This document shows, piece after piece, positions 1-11,100 of a stretch of 19,107 nucleotides of DNA. The notes beneath the pieces are model-generated. The model made no database searches, was not told the DNA's origin, and saw nothing but the letters and a program-made list of their open reading frames with translations. Positions within the stretch are counted from its first letter, which is position 1, and each line of letters starts with the position of its first letter. Source of the stretch: Carex sylvatica (Eukaryota > Streptophyta > Magnoliopsida > Poales > Cyperaceae); assembly GCA_964058845.1 (NCBI GenBank), contig CAXKVR010000839.1, positions 1 to 19,107 of the forward strand, read 5' to 3'. The translations under genes and the position numbers were made by a program.

Positions 1-1983
1 GAAATCAGATGAAAAGGAATTGTATATATGGCAAACACCACACCAAAATTTTTAAGAGGAACACTACCATAACGATACTCTATATAAAAAGACACTTGAC
101 TAATACTAAACTAATATTTAACCAAGCATCTATATATTCCAAATTCCAAAACCACTATTAAGCTCTGAATTTAACTAAGCATTGTACATTTGTACTTGCT
201 ATCCTAAAGAATTTTGTCTCTAATAGGAAGACAATATATTGAAGAAGCATGCCAGCTCTATCCTTGAAGGAACCGGTTTTGAACTTTTGATGAATGCCTC
301 ATTTCTTGTCCTTTAAGTTGTAGACATTATGATTGCCTAATACTGCAGACGCTGTGTTAAAGGTCTTTTAGAAAGTTTAAGCCTAATTAGTCAACATAAT
401 TAATCATTAATTACCAGCAGTAATTCCACTATGTCATATCATCTCATCTCATTATGCATGCTACTTTGCTTTTTTAAATAGACCTCCAAATTTTAACAGA
501 GAGTCTATTCCATTTCCATTTCTCTCTCAGTCTCTCTCTCCCCCCTCCAAATTTTACTTAGGTCGACAGAACCTTATTAAGCTTTTAAGCAGGAAAATTA
601 AGCTCGCTATCTTTCTCACATACACAATTATTCATCAATCTCTTTCAAACTATTACCATTTCTATAATTGCGTTTTAATTTATTATTTTGGTATACTTTT
701 TACATTTTTCATTATAATTTATTATTTTACATCTTTGAAATCAGCACTTAAAACCTGTTGTAAATAATGATGTGATACTTTAATTATTAATTAGCAAGAT
801 TGCCAAATTAACAATTGCTCCACGACCCTCCAATTAAATTTACATTAGCCACATCATATATACAATAATTTTCTTGCAAGTGAAATAGAGATATATATAT
901 CTGATTGATTAACCCATTGATCATCATTATTTTGAATCCATTGAGCAATTTCTTAATCCTTACTTAAATTATGTAATTTGAAATTTGATCAATTTTGTCA
1001 GGGTTTTACCTTTAAAGCTTTGGACCATATATATGTGGGTTGTTTAAGTGTGCTTCGGCGTTTTTTTTTTTTTTTTTTTTTAACAATCGATCGTTTGACT
1101 GATTGGAAAGGCATACAAGATAACAAAGTTACAACCTTTGTTCGTATTAAGCAAAACCTTTTCGTACAAACCTCTTTATTCTTTCTTGTGCTTTTCTTTG
1201 CTTTTCTTTGCTTTTTGCTACTTTGAAAAGGAAAATACACTATACACTTATTTCGTATATACTAAAAAAAAAAAATTGACATATCTTTCCGTGTTTCACG
1301 TGGTTCGTCTATATAATTTTTTTTTTTTTTTTTGGTCAGGTGGGGGACAATCCGTATCCTCTGCATTAACTCAAAATCGTCTGATTCTAAACGGAGCCAA
1401 TCTGATTTCTGCTTATAATATAGGGTATATTTCAATATTAGTGCGTATCTACTCCACACGAATCTTAGAATAGATGGGTCGGTTGAGATTTATTGAGACA
1501 GACTTAAAGAAGGGTAATTGAGACAGACTTGGATCCCCTATGCCTTTTTTCCCTTTCATCTTTGCATATCGTAAAGAAATCTGCTTTAGTTTTTCTGATG
1601 CTAAAAAAAAGGTCGCTAGTGGGCTTAGAAAGCAACTTCTCTAAGTTGGATGCTTAGTAGGAATGTAGGATATTCCAAATGGAGCCCATCTATATTATCT
1701 ATATTGAGGTGATCGTGCATTTAGAATTTTAGATAGACCAAGTAAAATATAATCAGATGAAAATAATTTATCTGATAAATCCGATATTTAATTTGACTCG
1801 AGTCTTACAGAATTTAAAAATTATATAATCTGACTTTGTCCCAATACATTTTAACCCAAATCAATTTTTATAGTTCGCTTCTAAATTATAATTTTAATAA
1901 TGTCCATGTGTTTGCATTTAGTAGTTCAATCAATTGAGATATTTTTTTACATTAACATCTAATATTGAGATAACTTTTGTGTA
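1..1983. other. AT-rich intergenic DNA, no gene recognised
   Basis: This stretch has many stop codons in all frames and several homopolymer runs: a T run at 1061-1081, another near 1318-1333 and A runs near 1264-1274. The longest open frames (978-1226 and 1138-1473) run through the poly-T tracts and encode Phe-rich, low-complexity peptides, so I do not call them genes. A 14-bp direct repeat, ATTGAGACAGACTT, occurs at 1492-1505 and 1517-1530. I saw no terminal repeats or RNA gene here. Confidence 0.6.
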
Positions 1984-2330
1984 ACTTTTAATCCAAAACT
2001 TTTAAATATACCATACTTCAAAAAAGATAAATCAAACAACTACGATTTTTGAAAATTTTGAATTTTGACACAGCCACATCTCCTAGGTGCGTCCACTTTT
2101 TTGCGGGTCGCATCTCCTAGATGTGGCTACCCTTTTTTTTCGTTCAATTTGAACTGTCGCACGAGAAGAAAAAAAATGGGCCAGATCCCCTAGATGCGGT
2201 CCGCAGAAAAGTGGCCGCATTTAGGGAATGCGACCGTATCAAAATTCAATTTTTTTTTAAAAACGTAGTTGTTTAATTTGTCTTTTTTGAATATAGTATA
2301 TTTAAAAAATTTGGACTTTTAACTGAATGT
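1984..2330. repeat. Degenerate inverted-repeat (foldback) element
   Basis: Two arms pair with each other. The left arm starts near 1984 (ACTTTTAATCC) and passes through AAATATACCATACTTCAAAA and AAACAACTACG. The right arm, read in reverse complement from about 2325, gives AGTTAAAAGTCC, AAATATACTATATTCAAAA and AAACAACTACG. The GC-rich centre holds four short related units built around CTAGATG/CTAGGTG or its variant (about 2074-2091, 2109-2126, 2181-2199 and 2214-2234). The unit CGCATCTCCTAGATGTGG is itself nearly palindromic. Outer similarity may extend to about 1945 and 2345. I found no convincing target duplication, so the class and exact ends are open. It is most likely an old foldback MITE. 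Confidence 0.6.
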
Positions 2331-2698
2331 TAGTAGAAGAGAGATTCCCTTTCTAACTCCTAAATTGTTAAACCTTCACTTCTCTTAGTCTATATTATCG
2401 CTCTTGCTAGTTTATATATTAATCATCAATATAGTTAAAAAAATGATCTCTTACATTGTCTCACTCACTATATATATAAATGACTTTTTTTCCACTAATT
2501 ACGAATTAGTATTTTTTTTTTCACCCCAAAAATACATACATCTCTGTCTAACAGCATATATAATTGACTCATTAAAAAAACATTCCTCCCTTTGGAAGAT
2601 CATATCTACTTTTTTTTTTTAACTAAGAGCTGATGCTAAGTCCGACATCTTTTTTTTTTTTTAATTAATTGTAAAAATTAAACTCGCCATCTTTACTA
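2331..2698. other. AT-rich spacer, no gene recognised
   Basis: The stretch is low-complexity and AT-rich, with T runs at about 2610-2621 and 2650-2662. The only open frame of note (2404-2622) is Ile/Tyr/Phe-rich and crosses T runs; I do not support it as a gene. Confidence 0.5.
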
Positions 2699-2707
2699 AA
2701 ACTATAA

Positions 2708-3107
2708 GAGTAAAGCTTGGGTATTATGAATAACATAAGGTTATCCGTGCTACGGTCTCAAAATCTATCATATAAACTCTAAATTTTGATTTAAGTAGCT
2801 CATTAAATTGGTTTATATAATGAACTTCTAGAATACCAATTTTTACTATTTTTAGATTTTTTATTTTTTTTATGATTTATGAAAGATGACAAAAAATGAC
2901 CTAAAATATGGACAAATTTCTTTTATTTTTAAGTTATTTTTTTTGTCATTGTTCATAAATAATAAAAAATAAAAAATAATATTATACAAGTTTATTATAT
3001 AATTAATTTACTGAACTATTTAAATCAAAATTTAAAATTTATTCGATAGATTTTTGAAATCATATCACAGATAATTTTATGCTATTTATAGCATCTAAGT
3101 CTTACTC
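2708..3107. mobile_element. Non-autonomous Mutator-type MITE with 9-bp target duplication
   Basis: The element is 400 bp and close to a complete palindrome. Its left end begins GAGTAAAGCTTGGG. Its right end, in reverse complement, begins GAGTAAGACTTAG. The arms stay alignable through AAATTTTGATTTAA and into an AT-rich centre, roughly 185 bp each. It is flanked by a perfect 9-bp direct repeat, AAACTATAA, at 2699-2707 and 3108-3116. Nine-bp duplications with long inverted ends are characteristic of Mutator-like elements. There is no transposase reading frame, so it would have depended on an element elsewhere. The ends resemble those of the element at 15775-16112. Confidence 0.85.
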
Positions 3108-3155
3108 AAACTATAATTCAAGAAGGTTAAATAAGTGAATAAACTACAAAAGTAA

Positions 3156-3173
3156 ATATATATATATATATAT
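3156..3173. repeat. (AT)9 microsatellite
   Basis: An uninterrupted AT dinucleotide run directly downstream of the MITE at 2708-3107. Confidence 0.9.
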
Positions 3174-3435
3174 CATTTGGTCTACTTTTTGCTCTCCATT
3201 ATAAAATATCAACAGTCAATGATCAAGAAAAGGTTAAATAAGTGCACACAAGTTTGTGAATATTTATGTCCTTTGGCGTTTTGTGGTTATATATTATATT
3301 ATCTAAATGAATGCGATTATGTGAACTTTAATAAAAGGACACATCCATGTGGGTCAGTGGATTTGGTTACAGTGCAACTTTGGTGAAAAAGGCTAGAGTA
3401 AAAAAAGGAGGCCCATAGAAAAGGAATTCAAAACC
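3174..3435. other. Intergenic spacer, no gene recognised
   Basis: A 69-codon open frame at 3177-3386 starts on a non-ATG codon and resembles no family I know; chance is the simplest explanation. No other structure was seen. Confidence 0.5.
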
Positions 3436-4206
3436 GAGTTTGGAAAGTATAACATCAGTGCTATTTCAGTCTATGTAATATTAATTTTAAAATTTATCAA
3501 ATCAATCTTGAACGGCTAATTCAAACTGTTTAAATCAATTTATATTATGTGTGATGCATTTACATACAAAATTTTTATATTTTCGAGTTATTTTAATATC
3601 AAATCAAGCAATAAAAATATTAAAAAATTAATGTATTAAAATTAACTTAAAAACTCACATATTTGACTGCTTGACCTAATACTAAATAAATTTGAAAAGT
3701 TATAAATTTTGCATGTAAACGCACAACTAATGAAGTAGATCGGTTTGAACGGTTTGGATTTACCGTTTGAAGTCGATTTGATAGGTTTTAGAGTTGATGT
3801 TATATACCGATTTTTTTATTTATATTCAAAAAAAATTTAAATTTTAAAAAATAACCAAAGTTCGGATGAAATTCGAAAAGTATCCAAACTGAAATTTTTT
3901 TAAAATACATTCATCATTTCACAATAAAAATTATTTTTTTATATTTTCGAGTTATTTTAGTATCAAATCAAGCGATAAAAATATTGAAAAATGAATGTAT
4001 TAAAATTATCTTAAAAACTCACACATTTGACCGCTTGACTTGATACTAAATAAATTCGTAAAATTATAAATTTTGCATGTAAACGCACAACTAATGAAAT
4101 AGATCTGTTTGAACAGTTTGGATTCATCGTTTGAAGTCAATTTGATAGATTTTAGAGTTAGTGTTATATAAGTGAAAATGACACTAATGTTATACTAGTG
4201 AGACTC
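3436..4206. repeat. Compound foldback repeat (inverted plus direct copies)
   Basis: The two ends are inverted copies. The left end has AGTATAACATCAGTG at about 3446, and the reverse complement of the right end has AGTATAACATTAGTG. The match continues through AAATTTATCAAATC/AAATCTATCAAATT and TTTACATACAAAATTT/TTTACATGCAAAATTT. Inside lie two direct copies of a segment of about 237 bp (about 3570-3806 and 3934-4170, constant offset 364 bp), each containing TTTTGCATGTAAACGCACAA. This implies duplication of one half of the original foldback. GAGT/ACTC at the proposed outer ends matches the Mutator-type MITEs in this window, but the flanking nonamers agree at only 5 of 9 positions, so the ends are tentative. 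Confidence 0.7.
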
Positions 4207-4292
4207 TGCTATAACTTACAAGCAATGACATATGGCAGAAGGGTCCTACCCTTCATTTACTTGTATGTATCATAAGGAATTTGTAACAGAGA

Positions 4293-4315
4293 ATCCCGCC
4301 TCACAGGCGGAGGTG
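4293..4315. other. Small GC-rich hairpin in the ABCB upstream region
   Basis: CCGCCT at 4296-4301 pairs with AGGCGG at 4305-4310 across a 3-base loop, in otherwise AT-rich DNA. It is about 840 bp upstream of the transporter start. It could be chance; no function is inferred. Confidence 0.35.
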
Positions 4316-4384
4316 GGAAACGTGTTTAATGTTTGCTAATGTTTTTTAACATTTGTAAATTAGCTTATTAAACTCTCCAAATCG

Positions 4385-4399
4385 GACGTGGTCACGTGG
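4385..4399 (+). promoter_or_regulatory. Paired ACGTGG / G-box elements
   Basis: ACGTGG occurs at 4386-4391 and again at 4394-4399, the second inside a perfect palindromic G-box CACGTG (4393-4398). Closely spaced ACGTG cores are the usual binding sites of plant bZIP (ABF/AREB) and bHLH factors. The pair lies about 750 bp upstream of the ABCB start codon, so ABA- or light-linked control is possible. This is a motif match only. Confidence 0.45.
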
Positions 4400-4430
4400 T
4401 GCAATAATGGTGGTTGCATACATAATTCAT

Positions 4431-4655
4431 GAATTTTCAAATTATTTTAGTGCAAAATCAAGCTGAAATTTTTTATTTAATTTAATTTTAATGTATTTAT
4501 TTTTAAACATTTTTTTACCACTTGAATTTTTATCAAATTAATTCAATTAATTAAATTTTTTGATATGTGAACACTTCATGAAATAAATGAGTTTCAAGTA
4601 TTTAAAAATTATCAATTAAAGTGGATCTAATAAATTTTAAAGTTGACTGACTAAG
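4431..4655. repeat. Diverged third copy of the 3570-3806 repeat
   Basis: The order of blocks matches the direct repeats upstream: TTTTCAAATTATTTTAGTGC against TTTTCGAGTTATTTTAGTATC, then AAAATCAAGC, then a diverged ATGTGAACACTTCATGAAATA against ATGTAAACGCACAACTAATGAAATA, then GGATCTAATAAATTTTAAAG near the end. Several gaps are needed. It is probably an older relative of the same element. Confidence 0.45.
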
Positions 4656-5025
4656 AAAAGTTGGTAAGCTTAAGAGCACTCTTCTACTCTGTATAACGTG
4701 GAAGTGTTTTAATTTGTTAATACTCTGTTCTGTCAATGTAATTATATATATCTTTTTGTATCTAACTTTTGTGCACTCAAGAGTGGATTATTAGGGTCCT
4801 AAATTGACTCACTTAGGCCACCTCTACCAAACATCAAGCATGCACCAAAGATGACAAATGACAAGTACTTTCTTTTTTCTTGAAAATTATTGAAAGGACA
4901 CTTAAAGTTCTTACAAATAGTTATGCATCTAGTGAAAGTGGTAATAATCGGTCTGCCACTTTTTTTATTTTATTTTATATACGTATCAATGTTTCTTAGA
5001 AACCTCAACCTCCTTTGTCACACCG

Positions 5026-5034
5026 TATATATAG
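5026..5034 (+). promoter_or_regulatory. Putative TATA box of the ABCB gene
   Basis: TATATATAG follows CACCG and precedes a GA-rich tract (about 5033-5048), a common arrangement around plant core promoters. A start site about 30 bp downstream would give a 5' leader of about 85-90 nt before the ATG at 5145. A second TATATATAAAAA at 5094-5105 is only 40 bp from the ATG, which makes it less likely. Confidence 0.5.
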
Positions 5035-5144
5035 AGAGAGAGAGGGAGATCGAGGCGTAGAGCTTATAACTAGCCTCTTGGTCAAGCTGAGGGTATATAT
5101 AAAAATCAATTCCATCCAACTTCTCCTGCTAAAGGCTGAGCGCC

Positions 5145-8100
5145 ATGGGTGCTCATAAGAAGGAAGACATGGAGAAATCACCAAGTGGTCAAAACAGAAA
5201 ATTGCATGGAATGTTCATGTTCGCTGATTGGATCGACGTACTTTTAATGATTTTAGGCACAATTGGAGCAGTCGGTGATGGTTGTTCGACAAATTGCCTC
5301 CTGCTCTTTGCCAGTGAATTAATAAATTCCATAGGAAATGCGAATGCAACCGGAAATAATGCACATTTCATGAAAGAGGTTGAAAAGGTTAGTGCAAAGA
5401 ACTTTTGCTTCAAAGTTTCTTTTAATGTCGATTAATTTCATCTAATTTGGTGATATTTTTTTCTAAATATTCGCAGACTTGCTTATACTTTGTCTATCTA
5501 GGAATTGCAGTCTTGGTGGTGGCATTTATGGGTAATTCCGATAGCTCTAAAACTTTCTATATCATTATATAATTCATTGTGAAACTTAATTTTTTTCAAT
5601 GATATTATATGGTATTCTTTTCAAACTTATTTAACACAAAGTGCTATCGACAAAGTTTCATTTTTTTATATACACATGCAAAATCCCAGTGGGATATTCT
5701 TGTACAGAAAGTAGAAAACATGTTAAGCATGTATTTTGGTTGTTCTTGCAGAGGGGTATTGTTGGAGTAGAACAAGTGAGAGGCAGGTGCTAAGGATTAG
5801 GTACATGTATTTGGAGGCTATTCTAAGGCAAGAGGTGGGATTCTTTGACTCACAAGAGGCTACTACTACTGAGATCATTGAAAGCATCTCCAAAGACACT
5901 TCTCTCATTCAAGAGGTCCTTAGTGAGAAGGTATAACATCTCTGTTTCTTTTTTTTTCTTGTTAATTTTAGGAATAAGTGTTTTGTTTTCTTTCAATTAT
6001 TTTTACTTAGGATCAGATAAAAGTTTGTGCTGCTGCATTTAAGATAGGATAAAAATTGGTGCTTATCTTTAATCTGAGCTAGCTTATTTTTATGACAAGA
6101 AATTAATATAAGATTATTTATCTTTTAATGATATTACGAGGGAATCTCACCTGACTATTTTTAAAGTAGTCAAATGTAAGTTGGTACTAACTAAGATGCC
6201 AACATGTGCTAATTAAAGAAAGACATGGAACTTGCCCAATATGCTATTTTTTGTGGAAATTTACTCGATTCTGCAGCTGGAACAAACTTTTTGGTTGCTT
6301 ATATTTGTAATATTGTTCTTTATAGAAGCATAGAATCATTGGGTCTGATATTGCTACACATATGAAATCATAGGAGATAAATACTCCCTCCACGTTACTG
6401 ACAAATTAAGTTGGAACAGAATATGCTAAAGGAAAGTTTAAGAAAATAAAAACATCTGATTCAAAATTAGGAAATAGAATATATCTCCATAGATAAAAAG
6501 GCTTCCAACAATTTGCTCTGGGAATCTGTTTATGTTTTGTTTTGCTGTCATTGCAAGACCTCATTTTATATATAGCAGTTTTCTGACAGCAATGAAGTAG
6601 TTTTCCAACATCTCTTTTACTTTTATATATATTGAGGAGTATTAATTTAAATATTTTCAAAATTATAGCTATGAAACATAACCACAATACTAGGTCACTA
6701 CATTAAAATTGTATTACCCTTGCATAAGTTATATCCTCTATTTCTATCCACTTAATTATTCTCATTCATGTGCTTTCACAGAGAAGTTTGTCTTATTTCC
6801 TAATTTCCATTTTATTTTATTTTAAAAGAAAAAACAATAAAGTTTTCAATAATTTACATATTTACAGTTTGGCCCCGAAAACTCCAGGAATTTATAATCT
6901 CAATATTCAACAGGTTCCTCTGTTTCTGATGCACTCATCAATGTTCATATCTGGCCTAATCTTCTCTGCCTATTTTTCGTGGCGCCTCTCCTTAGTCGCA
7001 TTCCCTTTAGTAATTCTTCTCATAATCCCTGGCCTCATATATGGAAAGTACCTCCTCTACCTCTCCCATAAAGCCCGTGCTGAGTACTCAATAGCGAATT
7101 CCTTAGTACAGCAAGCACTTGGATCGATCAAGACCGTCTATTCATTTACTGCTGAAAGTCGGATCGTGGAGCGCTATGCTGCAGTGCTGGATAGAACAAC
7201 AAAAATGGGGATCAAACAAGGGATTGCCAAGGGTGTTGCAGTTGGTTGTATTGGCTTGAGTTTTGCGATATGGGGTTTTCTTGCATGGTACGGGAGCAGG
7301 CTTGTGATGTACCATGGCGAAAGCGGAGGGAGGATCTACGCGGCTGGAATTTCATTTGTGTTAGGAGGCCTGTAAGTATTTTTCTTTTCTTATGTTTCAT
7401 TTAATTAAATAATCTTTTGAGTGGCAAACTAAATAATAATAATAATAATAATTACATCTGAGTAATGTCCTTTATTAAAACTTTAATTAACTGGTTCATA
7501 TTTTAGAATTATTGTTACTTCTTGTTTTGAAAAATAAATGAAGCAGGCTCTAGTTGAGCACGAAACTATATTAGTAATATTATATGTTACTTATCAAATT
7601 TCGAAATCCGGATGGAGAAAATTATTTGTTGTATTACAAGGGTATTAAAATAGTTGGGTGGCTTGACCTGATCCAACCTTTACTCAAAATATGTTACTTA
7701 TCAAATGAATGAATAAATATTTATTTAAAGAGTGTGAAGTTACACACATTTGGTATTAAATTGGCTAAATGGCTTAAGTTGGTAGTTAGTACTGATCGAG
7801 TTATCTGAAATACGGCAGTTGATACTGAGTTGTATCGTTCTAGTAGTCAAGCATTTGTTTTGTCATGCCATTGCGGTGCCATCATTGTATGGAATAGAAT
7901 ATTATTGAGATTAAATTACTATTATAATTTTTACATTTTACGTACAAAGACTATGATCATAGGTTCAAGGTTTAATGCAGACAAAAGTATAGGAAATAAT
8001 TGAGGAGACAAAGGAGTATGTATATAATTCTAATAATGCATCACAATATTCCTAGCTACCAAATGCTATGAAACCGTCTTCAACTTGCTAAATTTTTTTC

Positions 8101-11100
8101 TTGTAACAGTGAAGTCATAAAGTCAAGTTATAATATCCAGTACTTAAACCATATTTTATCCTATGGAATATTTTAGCTTTAATTATTGGAGTGCAGATCA
8201 CGCTAGATATATATACAACAGAACAATTTAAGGCCATAGACTTATTTTAAAATTCCATAATTTTTAACACGTTTAGTTAAAATATATATATATTTAAGTT
8301 GAAGCAAGCGTGATTTACATTCCAAGAGTATTATTTTATTTATAAGTTCATAATATCTACTTAATTATAATGTGTCTGATCTTTAAGACAAAATATATGT
8401 CAAAGAGCCTGATCAAACCTTTGTTACAAAATCATAAAAGTAAAATTGGGCCTCTCTCGATTTATGATCTCATGACAGTACTTGCATTTCCCTGCTTTTT
8501 TAGGGTAAGGTGGCAAGTTGCCATCTTACAATTTCATTGATTAAAGAAAAAATATTTACAGCTCAGTGAATCCTCGTTACATATTGTGACCCTAGCCTCC
8601 TTAATATGTGCAATGCCCTTTAGTCACTAAATAGGGAACTTTTTATATAATTAACTTTCAATTAAAAGCCAAACAAATCTGTTAGTCCTAAATTCTACAT
8701 TAATCTCAAACAGGTCCCTCGGAACAGCAATCCCTGAAGTAAAACACTTCACTGAGGCATCAGTATCCGCAACCCGCATTCTGAACCGCATCAACCGTAC
8801 CCCACAAATTAACACAGACGACCCGACCGGGCTGAGATTGGATCAAATCCGTGGCGAAATCGAATTCAATTCAATCCGGTTTACATACCCATCTCGACCC
8901 GAATCAATAATTCTAAAAGACTTTTCCCTCCATGTATCCGCCGGTCAAACTGTAGCCTTGGTGGGGTCCAGTGGCAGTGGCAAATCCACGGTTATATCTT
9001 TGGTTCAACGCTTTTATGATGTGAATGAAGGGATTGTCAAAATCGACGGTTATGATATAAAGAGGTTGCAATTGAGATGGATAAGAGAAAAGATGGGGCT
9101 AGTGAGCCAAGAACACGCGCTTTTCGGCACGTCTATAAAAGAAAATATTTTGTTTGGCAATCCTGAAGCAACTGTTGAAGAAATGTATGCGGCCGCAATG
9201 ACAGCCAATGCACACAACTTCATAGAGCAGCTTCCAGAAGGCTATGAGACTAAGGTGAGGGTTTTTGTACATTATAGATTTTTTTATGTGGAATATGAAT
9301 ATGTAATGGTACAAATAAGGTCATTTATTATTACTTGTATAAACACTTCATTTAATTAAATGAATCTACTCTTCCATTTAATTGCTGATATGTTTATAAC
9401 TTTATATACAGTATGTTCTGAGCAATGTTAAAATATTCTTGGTATCTAGCTTAATTATAGCATCGAACTTTTTCAAACTTCGTACCGATCTACACTTGGA
9501 AATGGTAATTAATGTGACGTTTCATAGGTTATATTTTACTATTAATATAATTATGGTTTTTCTTTTAGATCGGAGAAAGAGGGTCACTTTTGTCAGGAGG
9601 GCAGAAACAGCGAATTGCGATTGCTAGAGCAATTATAAAAAACCCAGCTATTCTCCTTCTTGATGAGGCCACAAGTGCACTTGATTCGGAGTCAGAGAAG
9701 CTGGTGCAAACTACACTTGATCAAGCTTCCATGGGTAGAACCACTCTGGTACCTAGAATCTTATCTCCTAACTTTTACACAATTTACTTCCAGTCTTCCA
9801 CTGCATATGTAATATAAATCAGTACCTGACTTGATTGGCACAGATAGGAAATGGCACAGCTTTATACTTGGAACTTGTTACTAGAGTAAGAAACCCCAAT
9901 TTTTAACATCTGGTCCCTAGGAACTGACACCAGAGAACTACTAGTACCAACACAATAAATAGTGTGATCTGATAAATACCTTCTGAACAGGTGGTAGCTC
10001 ACAAACTTTCAACCATAAGGCATGCTGATAAGATTGCTGTGGTAGACAATGGTACCATAGTAGAAATCGGCACACATGACGAGTTACTTGTCAAGGGGGG
10101 TCACTACTCTCGTCTTGTCAAACTACAAAAGATGGCAAGTTATATTGACCAAGATCAAGATTTAATTATACCGGGCTCCGCCGCCCGGAGCAGCACAAGC
10201 CGCCTCAGCCTCAGCATGACCAAAGCAAGCCCATTCAACCTCACCCCAGCTCAAGAAACACTCATGACCTCACCAATTACTCAGAATTTAACCCCATCTT
10301 TTTCAAGACTTCTTGCTATGAATGCCCCCGAGTGGAAACAAGCCCTAGTCGGTAGCCTCTCAGCTATCGTTTATGGTTCATTGCAACCCACTTACGCCTT
10401 CACGATTGGTGGTCTCATCACGGCATTTTTCTTTACGGACCATGATAAGATGAAGGCAATTGTTCGGCAATATGTGGCCATATTTTGCTCTCTTTCGGCC
10501 GTGTCTATAGTGGTCAACATCTTGCAACACTACAGCTTCGCACGAATGGGGGAGAATTTGGTGAGACGGATCCGGGTACGCGTGTTAGAAAAGCTACTGA
10601 CATTTGAGACTGCATGGTTTGATGAAGAATCGAATTCGAGTGGTGCATTATGCTCGAGATTAAGCAATGAAGCTTCTCTAGTGAAAACCTTGGTAGCCGA
10701 TCGGATATCTCTGTTAGTGCAAACTGCATCTGGGGTAACAATAGCAGTTACGATGGGGCTGGTTGTTGCATGGAAACTGGCTCTTGTCATGATTGCAGTG
10801 CAACCTATTATCATGTCATGCTACTATGCTAAAAAAATCGTTTTATCAAAAGTTTCAGGGAATTTGGCCAAGGCACAATATAAAAGCACTCAAATTGCCA
10901 TAGAGGCAGTTTACAATCACCGAATGGTGACATCCTTCGGTTGCTCAGATTTAGTCCTCGGGTTATTCAAAAAGGCACAGGAAGAGCCATTAAAAGCAGC
11001 AAGTAAAAAATCGTGGGTTGCAGGGATAGCTACTGGTTGCTCACCCTGTTTGTCGTTCATGTTTTGGGCTTTGGATTTCTGGTACGGAGGGAAACTGGTA

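Larger units (their letters stand above)
7372..8713 (+). other. ABCB intron 4 (1342 bp)
   Basis: Donor GGCCT|GTAAGT and acceptor CAG at 8711-8713. It interrupts a Leu codon (phase 2) between GGL and SLGTAIPE, just before NBD1. It is the largest intron of the gene and holds the (AAT)7 run and a truncated SINE copy. I saw no other structure in the remainder. Confidence 0.85.

Noticed and set aside
978..1473. Overlapping open frames on both strands
   Set aside because: They run through long T/A homopolymers and encode Phe- or Lys-rich low-complexity peptides with no family resemblance.
3427..4215. 9-bp target duplication around the 3436-4206 repeat
   Set aside because: The flanking nonamers TTCAAAACC and TGCTATAAC agree at only five positions.
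5094..5105. TATATATAAAAA as the main TATA box of the ABCB gene
   Set aside because: It would leave a leader of only about 10-20 nt before the ATG; the box at 5026-5034 fits better.
6770..6913. Extension of ABCB exon 4 upstream to an in-frame start
   Set aside because: The 48 upstream codons are low-complexity and absent from the family; the CAG acceptor at 6911-6913 joins exon 3 in frame exactly where the family alignment continues.
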